A stretch of DNA of 64,000 nucleotides from Fuerstiella sp. GTDB lineage: Bacteria > Planctomycetota > Planctomycetia > Planctomycetales > Planctomycetaceae. Position 1 is the stretch's first letter; the number at the start of each line of letters is the position of its first letter. A program made the translations under genes and the position numbers. Location of the stretch: assembly GCA_022843805.1 (NCBI GenBank), contig JALHMY010000010.1, positions 1 to 64,000 on the forward strand. Direction: 5' to 3'. The notes under the pieces are model-generated. The model saw nothing but the letters and a program-made list of their open reading frames with translations, made no database searches and was not told the origin of the DNA. Positions 44,717-53,019 of the stretch are shown here, piece by piece.

Positions 44717-46006
44717 TCAACGGTTGCCAGGTCGTCTGAAATATAGCAGGAAAATCACCGTAACTAACCCCAGCGATAGCGCTGGAATCCAAAAACGCCT
44801 GGCCCAGCCACGAAGACGGCCTATTGCACCAGGGTGGTATACTTCACCATAGTCACACAGTCGTTCGATCGTATCTCCGCTCACCAGGTAGGCCACTCGC
44901 CGCTCTTCATCCAGGACGAGGTCGCCGTCCTTCAGGCCCAGCGCCCGATAGCCGAAATCATCGCTCACCGGCACATTAACTGAAGATTCGCCCAGCGATG
45001 CTTCGATCTGTGTAGTAGGCAGTTTCGACGCACCGTTTCCATAGACGATATGAGAACAGTGATTGGGAAGGTAGACCCCTTCGTACTGCTGCCACGAAGT
45101 CGCTATTACGGATACAGGGCCGTTGTCAGCTGACAACATCGAGCTTGCGACCACGTTGTATCCTGCTTGTGGAGAAAACACCCAGTACGCAGCAATTTGT
45201 CCAGTTCCAGGATTACCTGGGAGTGGAAACTTCAGCCGATACCAGAGACCACTGTCACCGCGTGATGTTTCGACAATCAGAGCATCAAAGGGAGATCCGG
45301 GGTCGGCCAGACGGGAGGCATACAACTCAAATTGCTCCCAAACTGTCTGTTCTCCGTTGGCATTAAAGAACAGTCTTGGATCCAGTAAACTACCAAAACC
45401 GCCCTCTTGTCGCGCATCCTCCGGAGACTCTCGGAGAGCAGATGGCTTCTGCGTTGCCTGAGGCCACCCCGAGACCACCGAACGCGTCGATGGCGCGTCT
45501 TTGTACCCAAAGCGGATGTAGTCATCGGGAGCGACCACCGAGCGATAATCGGCAGGACGAACATCCGGTATCTCTACTAATTCATACTTATCCGTGGTAA
45601 ATGTGGCAAACTTTGTTGAGTCCATCTCTCGGAACACCCTGTCTTCCTCAAAGTCGATAGAGAATCGGAACTTGATTGTCGTCTCTGCCATCAAGTCTTT
45701 CGAGCAGTTATCAGGAAGGCGGGGCTTGAAACGTGCCACAAACTTCTCACTCCAATAATCTCTCCGTTGCACTTCATATTCACCTTTCCATGTGCGTATC
45801 TTTTCAGCGTTGTCTTTCACTTGTGTGCCTATGAATCGCAATATCTCCGGGCGTTCGGACGCTGCTACCGCTGTCCAGTCCTGGCCTTCGTGCGTTGGGT
45901 CCGAAATGTCCTGGAACTGACCCTTGTCTGCACGGAGTGACGTGGGCTCGAACGCAATCGTGACGACGATAAGCAGGAGCGGGCTCAAGAGACAACTTCG
46001 TTTCAT
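44717..46006 (-). CDS. Secreted, C-terminally membrane-anchored protein of unknown function
   Basis: Not recognised. The 429 residues begin with a signal peptide (MKRSCLLSPLLLIVVTIAF) and end in a single hydrophobic helix (about residues 404-422, FWIPALSLGLVTVIFLLYF) followed by RRPGNR, so the protein is probably held in the membrane with its body outside. The body has beta-type alternation and a strand pattern faintly like lipoprotein-carrier folds (FRFSIDFEEDRVFREMDS). It is the only intact gene in the 3.07-kb interval between the two inverted palindrome-rich elements. Confidence 0.75.
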   Translation of the reverse strand: MKRSCLLSPLLLIVVTIAFEPTSLRADKGQFQDISDPTHEGQDWTAVAASERPEILRFIGTQVKDNAEKIRTWKGEYEVQRRDYWSEKFVARFKPRLPDNCSKDLMAETTIKFRFSIDFEEDRVFREMDSTKFATFTTDKYELVEIPDVRPADYRSVVAPDDYIRFGYKDAPSTRSVVSGWPQATQKPSALRESPEDARQEGGFGSLLDPRLFFNANGEQTVWEQFELYASRLADPGSPFDALIVETSRGDSGLWYRLKFPLPGNPGTGQIAAYWVFSPQAGYNVVASSMLSADNGPVSVIATSWQQYEGVYLPNHCSHIVYGNGASKLPTTQIEASLGESSVNVPVSDDFGYRALGLKDGDLVLDEERRVAYLVSGDTIERLCDYGEVYHPGAIGRLRGWARRFWIPALSLGLVTVIFLLYFRRPGNR

Positions 46007-46339
46007 GGCGACAGTCTTTCTCTAACGGATGCCCTGAGCCTCTTGCGATGCTAAAGGCACCAGGCCGTTGGTGGATGTGTTGCTGCAGTGGGAAACATTC
46101 TGCAATTTAGGCGAACACTTATTGCATCAGGCAACAGATCTTTTCGAAAATACGAGGCTCACGACAAGGACTTAGAGGTTACCACACGTCTATCTCACGG
46201 AAAGAGCCAGGAAACTCACGGAAGGAGCCACGGACGTCTAAGGGTAAGTAACGGTCGAAGCCACCGCAAGTGCAGCACAAGTCGAAGAGCCTTCCTTCGC
46301 AGCATGATAAGCGTAGACGATTCGACACACGGAATCTTA

Positions 46340-46560
46340 AGCGTAGAAAGACGGTGAAGGCGAAGTTGCCGCTCACCGGGAAGATGGCCATTCTGGTGAC
46401 GTCGATGGCTGGCGTGCCGGATGCTCGGATGGCATTCCGACTTTCCATCATCATGGCGGGCATGATGGTGGCCGATGACCGTCGAGTTGCCGCGGCATGG
46501 TTTTCTGCTGCCGGAGTAAAGGGCCAGCTGGGAATGATTTTTCTGGAATCGGAACGTGTG
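46340..46560 (+). pseudogene. N-terminal transposase fragment (DDE, IS4/IS701-like)
   Basis: The frame shows LPLTGKMAILVTSMAGVPDA, then RMAFRLSIIMAGMMVADDRR and VAAAWFSAAGVKG, which looks like the opening of DDE transposases of the IS4/IS701 group found in planctomycetes. The expected continuation is missing; the frame ends in repeat sequence and no catalytic Asp/Glu region is present. Start unclear. Confidence 0.45.
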
Positions 46561-46621
46561 ACTGCTGGCCTTTGTTTTGATTGGCTTTGTTGGTTGTTTG
46601 GGGATCACTTGCGGCGCGTGA

Positions 46622-46650
46622 TCGGCTCGGCGGGAGCCTCGCCCTCCCGG
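46622..46650 (+). repeat. GGGAGGGCG-family repeat
   Basis: CGGCTCGGCGGGAGCCTCG then CCCTCCCGG: a single copy of the family at 101-154 and 11112-11229, here directly after the transposase fragment. Confidence 0.7.
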
Positions 46651-46765
46651 GTCTTCAGCGTGCCGTAGCCACGACGGCCACGTGGTATGTCAGTTGTGTG
46701 AAGCTATCCACGATGGCTCTTGTGCTGTCGCCGCTTCGCGGCTGAACGTATAGGGATGCATCGGC

Positions 46766-46957
46766 CTGCGGGCTGACGCCCGCAGCTACATGGTGTCGCG
46801 GCTTCGCCGCTGGGAATCGCAGCAAAGCGATGCCCGGTTGCGTCGTGATGAAGTCGACGGATTTCGTGACGAAGCCATAAAACAATTGAATCCCGATAGG
46901 ACGTGGAGATTCAATCGCGAAGCGATGACAGCATGTAGCCGTGGGCGTCAGCCCACG
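46766..46957. repeat. Group of short intergenic hairpins
   Basis: Three small palindromes: CTGCGGGCTGACGCCCGCAG at about 46766-46785, GCGGCTTCGCCGC at about 46799-46811, and CCGTGGGCGTCAGCCCACGG at about 46938-46957. The first and third have the same loop tetranucleotide on opposite strands (TGAC/GTCA), so they are probably one family. No gene lies here. Confidence 0.75.
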
Positions 46958-47075
46958 GATTGATTGTGCGACAAATCGGGGAGCCGTGGAACGGCGGCAG
47001 CGGGAACCGCCTGTCGCGTCTTCACCGATGTGGCCGACTGACGCATCCAGGGAGTCAGCCCAACGCTGTGAATCG

Positions 47076-47353
47076 CTTTTTTTGAGTGAAAACAGTGCGA
47101 TTCAACCCGGAACGGGTTTCACAACAAAGCCTGGGGTCGACGTGAAGCGGCGCACCCCAGGTTCGTGATGTTCGGTCGCTCCGAACTCCGAACCCTGAAA
47201 GGGTTCCACAAAGCAACGATCGATCGATAATCGAGCTGTCGAACCCCGTTGGGGTTCAATCGCATTTTCCTGTTCTTTTCCTGGGGTACGCCGTGTTCAC
47301 GGCGTCCCCAGGCTTTGTTATGCAACCCATGTCGGGGTTGGAAAACGGACATC
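47076..47353 (-). repeat. Palindrome-rich element, right copy (inverted)
   Basis: Reverse-complement copy of 44283-44553, matching it over nearly its whole length with scattered substitutions and a few short indels, including the same six hairpins and the same ATGTCCGTTTTCCAACC and TTTTCACTCAAAAAAA ends. Confidence 0.9.
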
Positions 47354-47380
47354 GTGTGAACACCAGAGAGGCCGCCATGT

Positions 47381-47511
47381 TTACTGCTGGAAATACTTCA
47401 CAGCGCTGACCAGCCCCGGATCGCTGTCGGCCGCATCACGCGACTCCTGTTCAGGCAGCGTTACGTCGAGGATACCCGAAGGGAACTCCGCGTGGCGCAA
47501 TGGCGTTCAGT
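47381..47511 (-). pseudogene. C-terminal gene fragment of unknown origin
   Basis: Minus-strand frame ending in TAA at 47381, reading LRHAEFPSGILDVTLPEQES, then RDAADSDPGLVSAVKYFQQ and the stop. Its composition is protein-like, unlike the surrounding repeats, and no start is present: upstream it runs into the 47512-47568 hairpins. I do not recognise the family. Confidence 0.35.
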
Positions 47512-47568
47512 GCGGCAGTCCACAGCAGGCTGTGGACTGGCAAGCGGCAGCAGGCTGCCGCAGTCCAG
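47512..47568. repeat. Double hairpin with CAGG loops
   Basis: Two adjacent perfect stems: arms 47516-47525/47530-47539 (CAGTCCACAG) and 47544-47550/47555-47561 (GCGGCAG). Both have the loop CAGG. Confidence 0.8.
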
Positions 47569-47597
47569 GGGACATGGAGCAGACCCTTTTTCTCTGT

Positions 47598-48149
47598 TTA
47601 TTCCTGACGGGGCTTGCTGATGACGTTGGCCGAGGTGATTGTGGCGGGCGGATTGGGGACATCCCGCTGGTCCGTTGGCAGGTTTCCGATCGTGCGGACT
47701 ACGTTCATACTGGCTTCATCGGCCGTTCGTCCGAACGCTGTATACTTCCCGTCCAGATGACGGTGGGTTCCAAGGCAGATAAAGAACTGGGATCCCGCAG
47801 AATTGGGATCGTCTGTTCGGGCCATGGAAAGAACGCCCGCCACATGTGGAGTCTTGTTGAATTCCGCCTTGATTGTGTAGCCTGGACCGCCCGTCCCCTT
47901 GCCTTCCGGACAGCCACCCTGAATCATGAAACCTTCGATAACGCGGTGAAAGCGGACTCCGTTGTAGAATCCGATCTTCGTCAGGCCAATCATGTTTGCA
48001 CAATGTCCCGGTGCATCATCAGGCAGCAGATCAAGCAGAATTCGTCCGTGGTTCGTGTTCAGTTCAATCTGATAATCATTGGCCACAAAATCAATGTCTT
48101 TAAGCGCGGCCGTGACTTCGGGCTGGCGATTACTGGGCATCCTGAGCAT
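47598..48149 (-). CDS. Cyclophilin-type peptidyl-prolyl cis-trans isomerase
   Basis: Protein-folding enzyme. The 183-residue product has the full cyclophilin set: FYNGVRFHRVIEGFMIQGGC (catalytic Arg and Phe/Met/Gln), GTGGPGYTIKAE, GVLSMARTDDPNSAGSQFFI with the catalytic Gln and Phe, and HLDGKYTAFGR. There is no signal peptide, so it is cytoplasmic. Two in-frame ATGs at 48149 and 48140 are both possible and neither has a clear ribosome-binding site. It is 90 bp downstream of prfC on the same strand and may be co-transcribed with it. Confidence 0.95.
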   Translation of the reverse strand: MLRMPSNRQPEVTAALKDIDFVANDYQIELNTNHGRILLDLLPDDAPGHCANMIGLTKIGFYNGVRFHRVIEGFMIQGGCPEGKGTGGPGYTIKAEFNKTPHVAGVLSMARTDDPNSAGSQFFICLGTHRHLDGKYTAFGRTADEASMNVVRTIGNLPTDQRDVPNPPATITSANVISKPRQE

Positions 48150-48239
48150 CCGATAATAAGAGAGAAACGAGTGATCAGCGAAACATGGCGAATTCTGCGA
48201 CGAAACGCAAGAAAGTTCGTCCGTACAAATTACCGAAAT

Positions 48240-49883
48240 TTATTTCTCTGAAGAGTTCTTTCCTGAGGGACTTGTCGTCCGGAATCGCATGGACAAAAAC
48301 TCCCATTCGGGATTCTGTCGTTCACAGTGCTGTGCTTCCCAGTCGGACAAAAAGAGCACGGCCTGCTGATTGTACTGATCAGTGACCAGACGGCTTGAGG
48401 ACAGCAGCTGCAATTCGGATTTGCAGCCTGGCTTTGGAATAACCCAGCGTGCCACCTTATAGTTCAGCCATCGTACTTCTGTTTCCGTGTCGTATTCGGA
48501 CTGAAGACGAAACTTGACGACGTCGAACTGCAGCTCACCGACGGCCGCCATGATGTTCTGCCGCTGAGCGGTTTGTGGACTGTTGAATAGCTGAATGGCG
48601 CCCTCTTCCATTAGCTGAGAGAGTCCCCGTTCGAACTGCTTTCGCCTGGATGTGTCCGTGCAGATCATCGTGGCAAAAAACTCGGGGGAAAACTGCGGCA
48701 GTGATTCAAAATTGACGGGCGGCCCTTCGCAGATCGTATCACCGAGGTGAAATTCTCCGGGGTTTACCAGACCAATAATGTCGCCGGGATACGCTTCCTC
48801 CATCGTTTCTCTGTCCTGACCGAACAGTTTATGGGCACGTCGCAGTTTGATCTTTCGTCCTGTTCGAGGATGAAAAACTTCCATTTCCCGTCGGAACTTT
48901 CCTGAGCAGACTCGCACGAACGCCACTCGATCCCGATGCCGCGGGTCAAGGTTGGCCTGAATCTTAAAAACAAATCCGGAGAACTCGGGACGCGTTGATG
49001 GAATGATTCCCACATCGCTGTTGCGATCCCGCGGTGGTGGGCACAGTTTCAAAAATCCTTTCAGAAACTGTTCAACACCATAGTTGGTGAGCGCGCTGCC
49101 AAAGAAGACGGGTGAAATCTCGCCGTTCAGGAAACGATCCCGTTCGTACGTGGCCCCCGCCGAACCCACTAGTTCCACTTCTTCCTGCGCCTGAGCCAAA
49201 ATGCCCTGAGGCATGTCCGCATCCTGAATCTCATCCAGCGGCACGGAACGGAACCCCAGTCGGTGCAGGTTGTCTCGTTCCTCAAACAGATCGGCGATTC
49301 GAGTTTCCAGATTAATAACACCTCTGAACTCAAATCCGGTCCCCAGCGGCCAGTTAACCGGCACAGGAACAATACCCAGTCTGTTTTCAATGTCGGCCAG
49401 TACGTTGAGTGTTTCTTTTCCTGGTCTGTCGACCTTGTTGACGAAGGTGAGTACCGGAATTTTGCGAATGCGGCAGACGTTGAAAAGCTTTTCCGTCTGG
49501 CTCTCCACACCATTGGCAAGGTCAATCACCATCACTGCGCAGTCGGCAGCGACAAGCGTACGGTAGGTGTCCTCGCTGAAGTCGTGGTGCCCCGGAGTAT
49601 CCAGAAGATTGACCTGACAATTGTCATATTCAAAAGTCAGTACAGTCGAGCTGACTGAAATTCCTCGCTGCTTTTCCAGTGCCATCCAGTCGGAGGTGGC
49701 TGACTTCTGAGTCTTTCGTCCCCGAACGGCTCCGGCGACTTCAATACAGCCTCCGTAAAGCAGCAACTTTTCCGTCAGCGTTGTCTTACCGGCATCGGGG
49801 TGCGAAATAATGGCAAATGTTCGTCGTCGAGCAGCCTCGCGAGCGACTTCAGGATCAGAAACAATAGCGGTACTGGCACTCAT
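48240..49883 (-). CDS. prfC: Peptide chain release factor 3
   Basis: GTPase that recycles RF1/RF2 from the ribosome after termination. From ATG 49883 the product has 547 residues, close to the usual length (about 530). The GTPase motifs are present: Walker A SHPDAGKTTLTEK, G2 region with RGISVSSTV, G3 DTPGHHDFSEDTYR and G4 NKVDRPGK. The RF3-specific C-terminal domains follow (PQFSPEFFATM, GLSQLMEEGAIQLF, AAVGELQFDVVKFRLQSEY). The frame is open to 49961; the short start is chosen because the family begins at that point. No strong ribosome-binding site is seen for either. Confidence 0.97.
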   Translation of the reverse strand: MSASTAIVSDPEVAREAARRRTFAIISHPDAGKTTLTEKLLLYGGCIEVAGAVRGRKTQKSATSDWMALEKQRGISVSSTVLTFEYDNCQVNLLDTPGHHDFSEDTYRTLVAADCAVMVIDLANGVESQTEKLFNVCRIRKIPVLTFVNKVDRPGKETLNVLADIENRLGIVPVPVNWPLGTGFEFRGVINLETRIADLFEERDNLHRLGFRSVPLDEIQDADMPQGILAQAQEEVELVGSAGATYERDRFLNGEISPVFFGSALTNYGVEQFLKGFLKLCPPPRDRNSDVGIIPSTRPEFSGFVFKIQANLDPRHRDRVAFVRVCSGKFRREMEVFHPRTGRKIKLRRAHKLFGQDRETMEEAYPGDIIGLVNPGEFHLGDTICEGPPVNFESLPQFSPEFFATMICTDTSRRKQFERGLSQLMEEGAIQLFNSPQTAQRQNIMAAVGELQFDVVKFRLQSEYDTETEVRWLNYKVARWVIPKPGCKSELQLLSSSRLVTDQYNQQAVLFLSDWEAQHCERQNPEWEFLSMRFRTTSPSGKNSSEK

Positions 49884-50106
49884 CGATTTGACTTGGAACT
49901 GCAGAAAGAGGACAGAAACACGAAAAATGGAATGAACGGTCCCCAATTCGGCCGGATCCACTCAATCTCATGCTGAGTGATACGCGGACAGCCCGAGAAA
50001 CACAACCAGCGGGCAGATGAGACAGCCTGCAAGGGAAAAATCACCCTCCCAGGCGTTCTCACAAGGAAATGGCGTTAGTGTTCTTAGACGCTGTCAGATA
50101 ATAAGT

Positions 50107-50156
50107 GTCGCCTTTTGCTCCGCAAAAGAACGCTTTTTCGCGGAGCGAAAAGCGAC
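50107..50156. repeat. Nested hairpin downstream of the MFS gene
   Basis: Outer arms GTCGC (50107-50111) and GCGAC (50152-50156) enclose CTTTTGCTCCGCAAAAG and GCTTTTTCGCGGAGCGAAAAGC, whose GCTCCGC/GCGGAGC also pair with each other. It lies 75 bp past the stop of the MFS gene (minus strand) and could stabilise or end that transcript; no T-run follows. Confidence 0.7.
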
Positions 50157-50230
50157 TATGGCGGAAACTTATTGTTTTCCAGGTTCCTTGTCGACGAAAC
50201 ATCTCAATGGTTTATATCGACCGTTGTCCG

Positions 50231-51610
50231 TCAGTCACCTTTTTTCCTGGGCCAGAGCAGTGCCAGTGCGACAAATCCGGCCACGGGAGCGAGCCCCACC
50301 ATCAGGAGGCCCAGGTCGTAGCTTTTTTGCTCCTGAATGTAAGTTCCCAAATGCGCCTGAAACGAACCGGTGATAACCCAGCCTACCGCAGCCAGTGCGC
50401 CGGAAAATGTTCCCATGTGCTTTGTGGACAATTCCTGAATCAGTGAATAGTAGAACGGATGCAGTCCCAGAATTCCGGCACCTGCCACATACAACAGGAA
50501 AATCATCAGCTTGCCGCTACCCACAAAGGGAACCAGAGCCCCACAGCCGGTCAGAAGTACGAAAAGGAAAAAACCGAAGACTCTGGCCCCGTGAACGGTC
50601 CATCCTCGCGCTGCCAGCTGGGCAACCAGCACTCCCGAAAAGAAACACCCAACATCTGACGCGATAAAGTAGCCGGACATGGCGCCACGAGTTGCCAGTT
50701 TCGAATACCCGTGAAAGTCCTGCAAAAACAGAGCCAGCCACGCTCGAAGAAACTGCCAGCTGATTGTCAGCGTTGTGACAATGATCACCAGCGTGATCAG
50801 CTTGCGAATCAGCACCGAACGCGGTTCAGATGCCTTCAGTGCAGCTTCCGCTGAGTGTGAACTGTCTGAACCGGGATCAGTTCGCGGCAACCGCAGAGGT
50901 TGTCTGCCGATCAGCATAAACCAGAGCGGCACCCAGAAGAGCCCGGCAACGCCAATCGACCAGAACGAGAATTCCCATGTCTGCCCTGCACGCTCAGCCG
51001 CTTCCACGTACAGCGGCACAATAATTGCGCCAATGGAAGCACCGCTTTGCAGGATGCCGTTTCCCAGGGTTCGCTGCTTCGCTACGAGAACAGCTCGTAC
51101 GGTCAGCAAGGCACATGGCCAGTGACCAGCTTCACACAGTCCCAGAACAATACGGCAGATCAGCAGCCAGTGATAAACGCCGGTGCCGGGTTCATCCCCC
51201 GGCTTTTCCAGAAGTTTGGTGACCCACTCCTGTCCGGCCATTGAAGTGGCAATTCCGGCAACTGACCAGCCGGTGAGTACTGCGGGATACAGAATTCGCG
51301 GCCCATACCGATCGGCGAGCCAGCCAAACAGCAGGCCTCCCAGAGCGAACGAATAACTGAAGTACTTTTCAATAGTACCAATTCGTGACTCATTTAAATT
51401 CAGCTCTGTTTTGAGCGTTGGCAGAGTGACCGCCAGTGCCTGCCGGTCCATATAATTCAGGAGCGTTGCCACAAGCAGCACAAAACAGATGGCCCACGGC
51501 CACATCGGTCCATGTTCATGCAATGCAGGTTCCGGCAATGCCAGCGCCGAGGTCGGCGTCGGTTCAGTGGGTTTAAACGGATTGCTGCTGTCGGAATGCT
51601 GTTCGCTCAC
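50231..51610 (-). CDS. MFS transporter, anion:cation symporter (hexuronate/ExuT-like) group
   Basis: Twelve-helix major facilitator of 459 residues. Seen: NYMDRQALAVTLPTLK in helix 1, the loop 2-3 motif A GWLADRYGPR, LCEAGHWPCAL in helix 4 and IGAIIVPLYV in helix 5, the set typical of the ACS family that includes hexuronate and glucarate transporters. Start is GTG 51610, overlapping the creatininase stop by 4 nt (GTGA), so the two are translationally coupled. Substrate is unknown; coupling to a creatininase-family amidohydrolase suggests import of a sugar acid or an amide/N-containing compound. Confidence 0.9.
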   Translation of the reverse strand: MSEQHSDSSNPFKPTEPTPTSALALPEPALHEHGPMWPWAICFVLLVATLLNYMDRQALAVTLPTLKTELNLNESRIGTIEKYFSYSFALGGLLFGWLADRYGPRILYPAVLTGWSVAGIATSMAGQEWVTKLLEKPGDEPGTGVYHWLLICRIVLGLCEAGHWPCALLTVRAVLVAKQRTLGNGILQSGASIGAIIVPLYVEAAERAGQTWEFSFWSIGVAGLFWVPLWFMLIGRQPLRLPRTDPGSDSSHSAEAALKASEPRSVLIRKLITLVIIVTTLTISWQFLRAWLALFLQDFHGYSKLATRGAMSGYFIASDVGCFFSGVLVAQLAARGWTVHGARVFGFFLFVLLTGCGALVPFVGSGKLMIFLLYVAGAGILGLHPFYYSLIQELSTKHMGTFSGALAAVGWVITGSFQAHLGTYIQEQKSYDLGLLMVGLAPVAGFVALALLWPRKKGD

Positions 51611-52368
51611 AGGTCCCAGCCAATCCCGTCCCAGCCGGCAATGCGTTCCAGAAACTCCGTGACACCGGTGGCAAATACACCGAACAATGCTTCACCCTTT
51701 GTCGCCGTTGCGACAGAAGCACTGCCGATGTGGCCAGGCTCGCTGCGATCACCCATCGTCCAGCCCCGATATCCGGGAGATGCACCCGTTCCAAAGGGAA
51801 TATCCGGAACCAGGTCCAGATCTCCCACAACCAGTTCAGGGCGGAGGGCCAGCATCATTGATGTTTCCCACTCGCACGCGTGTCCCATCTGCTGCTGGTG
51901 CAGGCCAGCGATTTCGTCGCACGGTTTCGCCGAATCCCAGTACGTGAGCGCGGCCAGCATCAGGTCTTTTCGGTCACGATACTTCTGCCTCAGTTCAAAC
52001 AGGGCCTGCTGGGATGGCGTTGTGTTGCCGCCATGCCCGTTAATGAATACCAGTCTTCGAAATCCATGAGCGAGGAAATTTTCGCAGAGATCCTGCAGAA
52101 GATTCAGATAATTGCGAGGTGATGCTGATAAGGTTCCCGGCATATCCAGATGGTGATGAGAGTTCCCCAGCCATTGCAAAGGTGCAAAGAGGACTTTCGA
52201 AGCGATTGGACGCTGCTGCACGCGACGCATGATCTCTCCCAGCAGCAGGCTGTCCGTAAACAGCGGCATATGACGACCGTGCTGCTCAAGCGCGGCAATC
52301 GGGAAAACAATCGGAGTGTTGCGGTCCAGAGCATCAACCTGGGGCCACGTCATTTCAAACAGATTCAT
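51607..52368 (-). CDS. Creatininase-family amidohydrolase
   Basis: Binuclear-metal amidohydrolase fold. The 253 residues carry the family marks: PIAALEQHGRHMPLFTDSLL (Glu and His ligands), LGNSHHHLDMPGT, FINGHGGNTTPSQ and GHACEWETSMML with the last metal Glu. Family members hydrolyse creatinine, formamide-type pterin or flavin intermediates, and mycofactocin precursors, so the substrate is open. It is the upstream gene of a two-gene unit with the MFS transporter (overlap GTGA). No creatine-pathway gene is near. Confidence 0.9.
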   Translation of the reverse strand: MNLFEMTWPQVDALDRNTPIVFPIAALEQHGRHMPLFTDSLLLGEIMRRVQQRPIASKVLFAPLQWLGNSHHHLDMPGTLSASPRNYLNLLQDLCENFLAHGFRRLVFINGHGGNTTPSQQALFELRQKYRDRKDLMLAALTYWDSAKPCDEIAGLHQQQMGHACEWETSMMLALRPELVVGDLDLVPDIPFGTGASPGYRGWTMGDRSEPGHIGSASVATATKGEALFGVFATGVTEFLERIAGWDGIGWDL

Positions 52369-52679
52369 GGGCGGGTTCTTTAGGCTGGGCAGAAAAGAAA
52401 GCGGGTGTCGATCTGTTGTATAAAACCTGATCAGACCGCGGAGGACCTGACATTCGAGTCAAATCTTTCTGGTCTTCTCTTCGGATAACTGACCAAATGG
52501 TCTGCCTTGAATGCTAAGCAATTTCGAATGCAATTGCGACGAAGCCAACAACCTGCCGCCAAAATATCTGTTCCGAATTTCGGCCGAATTTTCCGCGCAG
52601 TCCCGTTTTTATGATTGGACTGCTGTAGAAATTCCACGTCGTCTATGGGCTGATCTGTAATCTGCCGGGGAAGAAATCG
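52369..52679. other. Intergenic gap
   Basis: Divergent region between the creatininase gene (minus) and the small membrane-protein gene (plus), presumably holding both promoters. No repeat or further gene recognised. Confidence 0.5.
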
Positions 52680-52964
52680 ATGGCTGATCTCACGAATCCG
52701 ACTGCGATCCGGATCAAGGGAATCCTGTTCCTGCTGCTCGGCACAATCGCGTCAGCATTGCTGCTTCTCAAGGCCCCGGACATTTCGATCGCAATCCTGC
52801 ACGGTGTTTCAATTTGGGCCTTTTGCCGCTTTTACTACTTTGCTTTTTACGTCATTCAGCATTATGTGGATTCCTCGTATCGCTTCGCCGGTCTGTTTTC
52901 CTTCATGCGTTATGCAGTTGCAAAAAAAAGTTGTCGCCAGGAATCGGTTTCACATTCGCCATAG
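52680..52964 (+). CDS. Small membrane protein of unknown function
   Basis: Ninety-four residues with two hydrophobic helices at about 13-31 and 36-60 and a short basic C-terminus. The start ATG 52680 has a strong GGGGAAG seven nt upstream, which is the main reason to accept so small a gene. No family recognised. It converges on the GT39 gene that ends at 53020. Confidence 0.6.
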   Translation: MADLTNPTAIRIKGILFLLLGTIASALLLLKAPDISIAILHGVSIWAFCRFYYFAFYVIQHYVDSSYRFAGLFSFMRYAVAKKSCRQESVSHSP

Positions 52965-53019
52965 TCGGGCGCCCTCCCCCGGACAGACGCTACTCATCCC
53001 GCTGTGTACGATCCTGCAG

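Noticed and set aside
46270-46668. 132-codon plus frame as an intact gene
   Set aside because: Only the middle looks like a transposase start; the C-terminal part is repeat sequence, so it is listed as a fragment.
44283-47353. CRISPR array
   Set aside because: The repeated AACCCC..GGGGTT hairpins vary in sequence and orientation and have no regular spacers; no cas gene is present.
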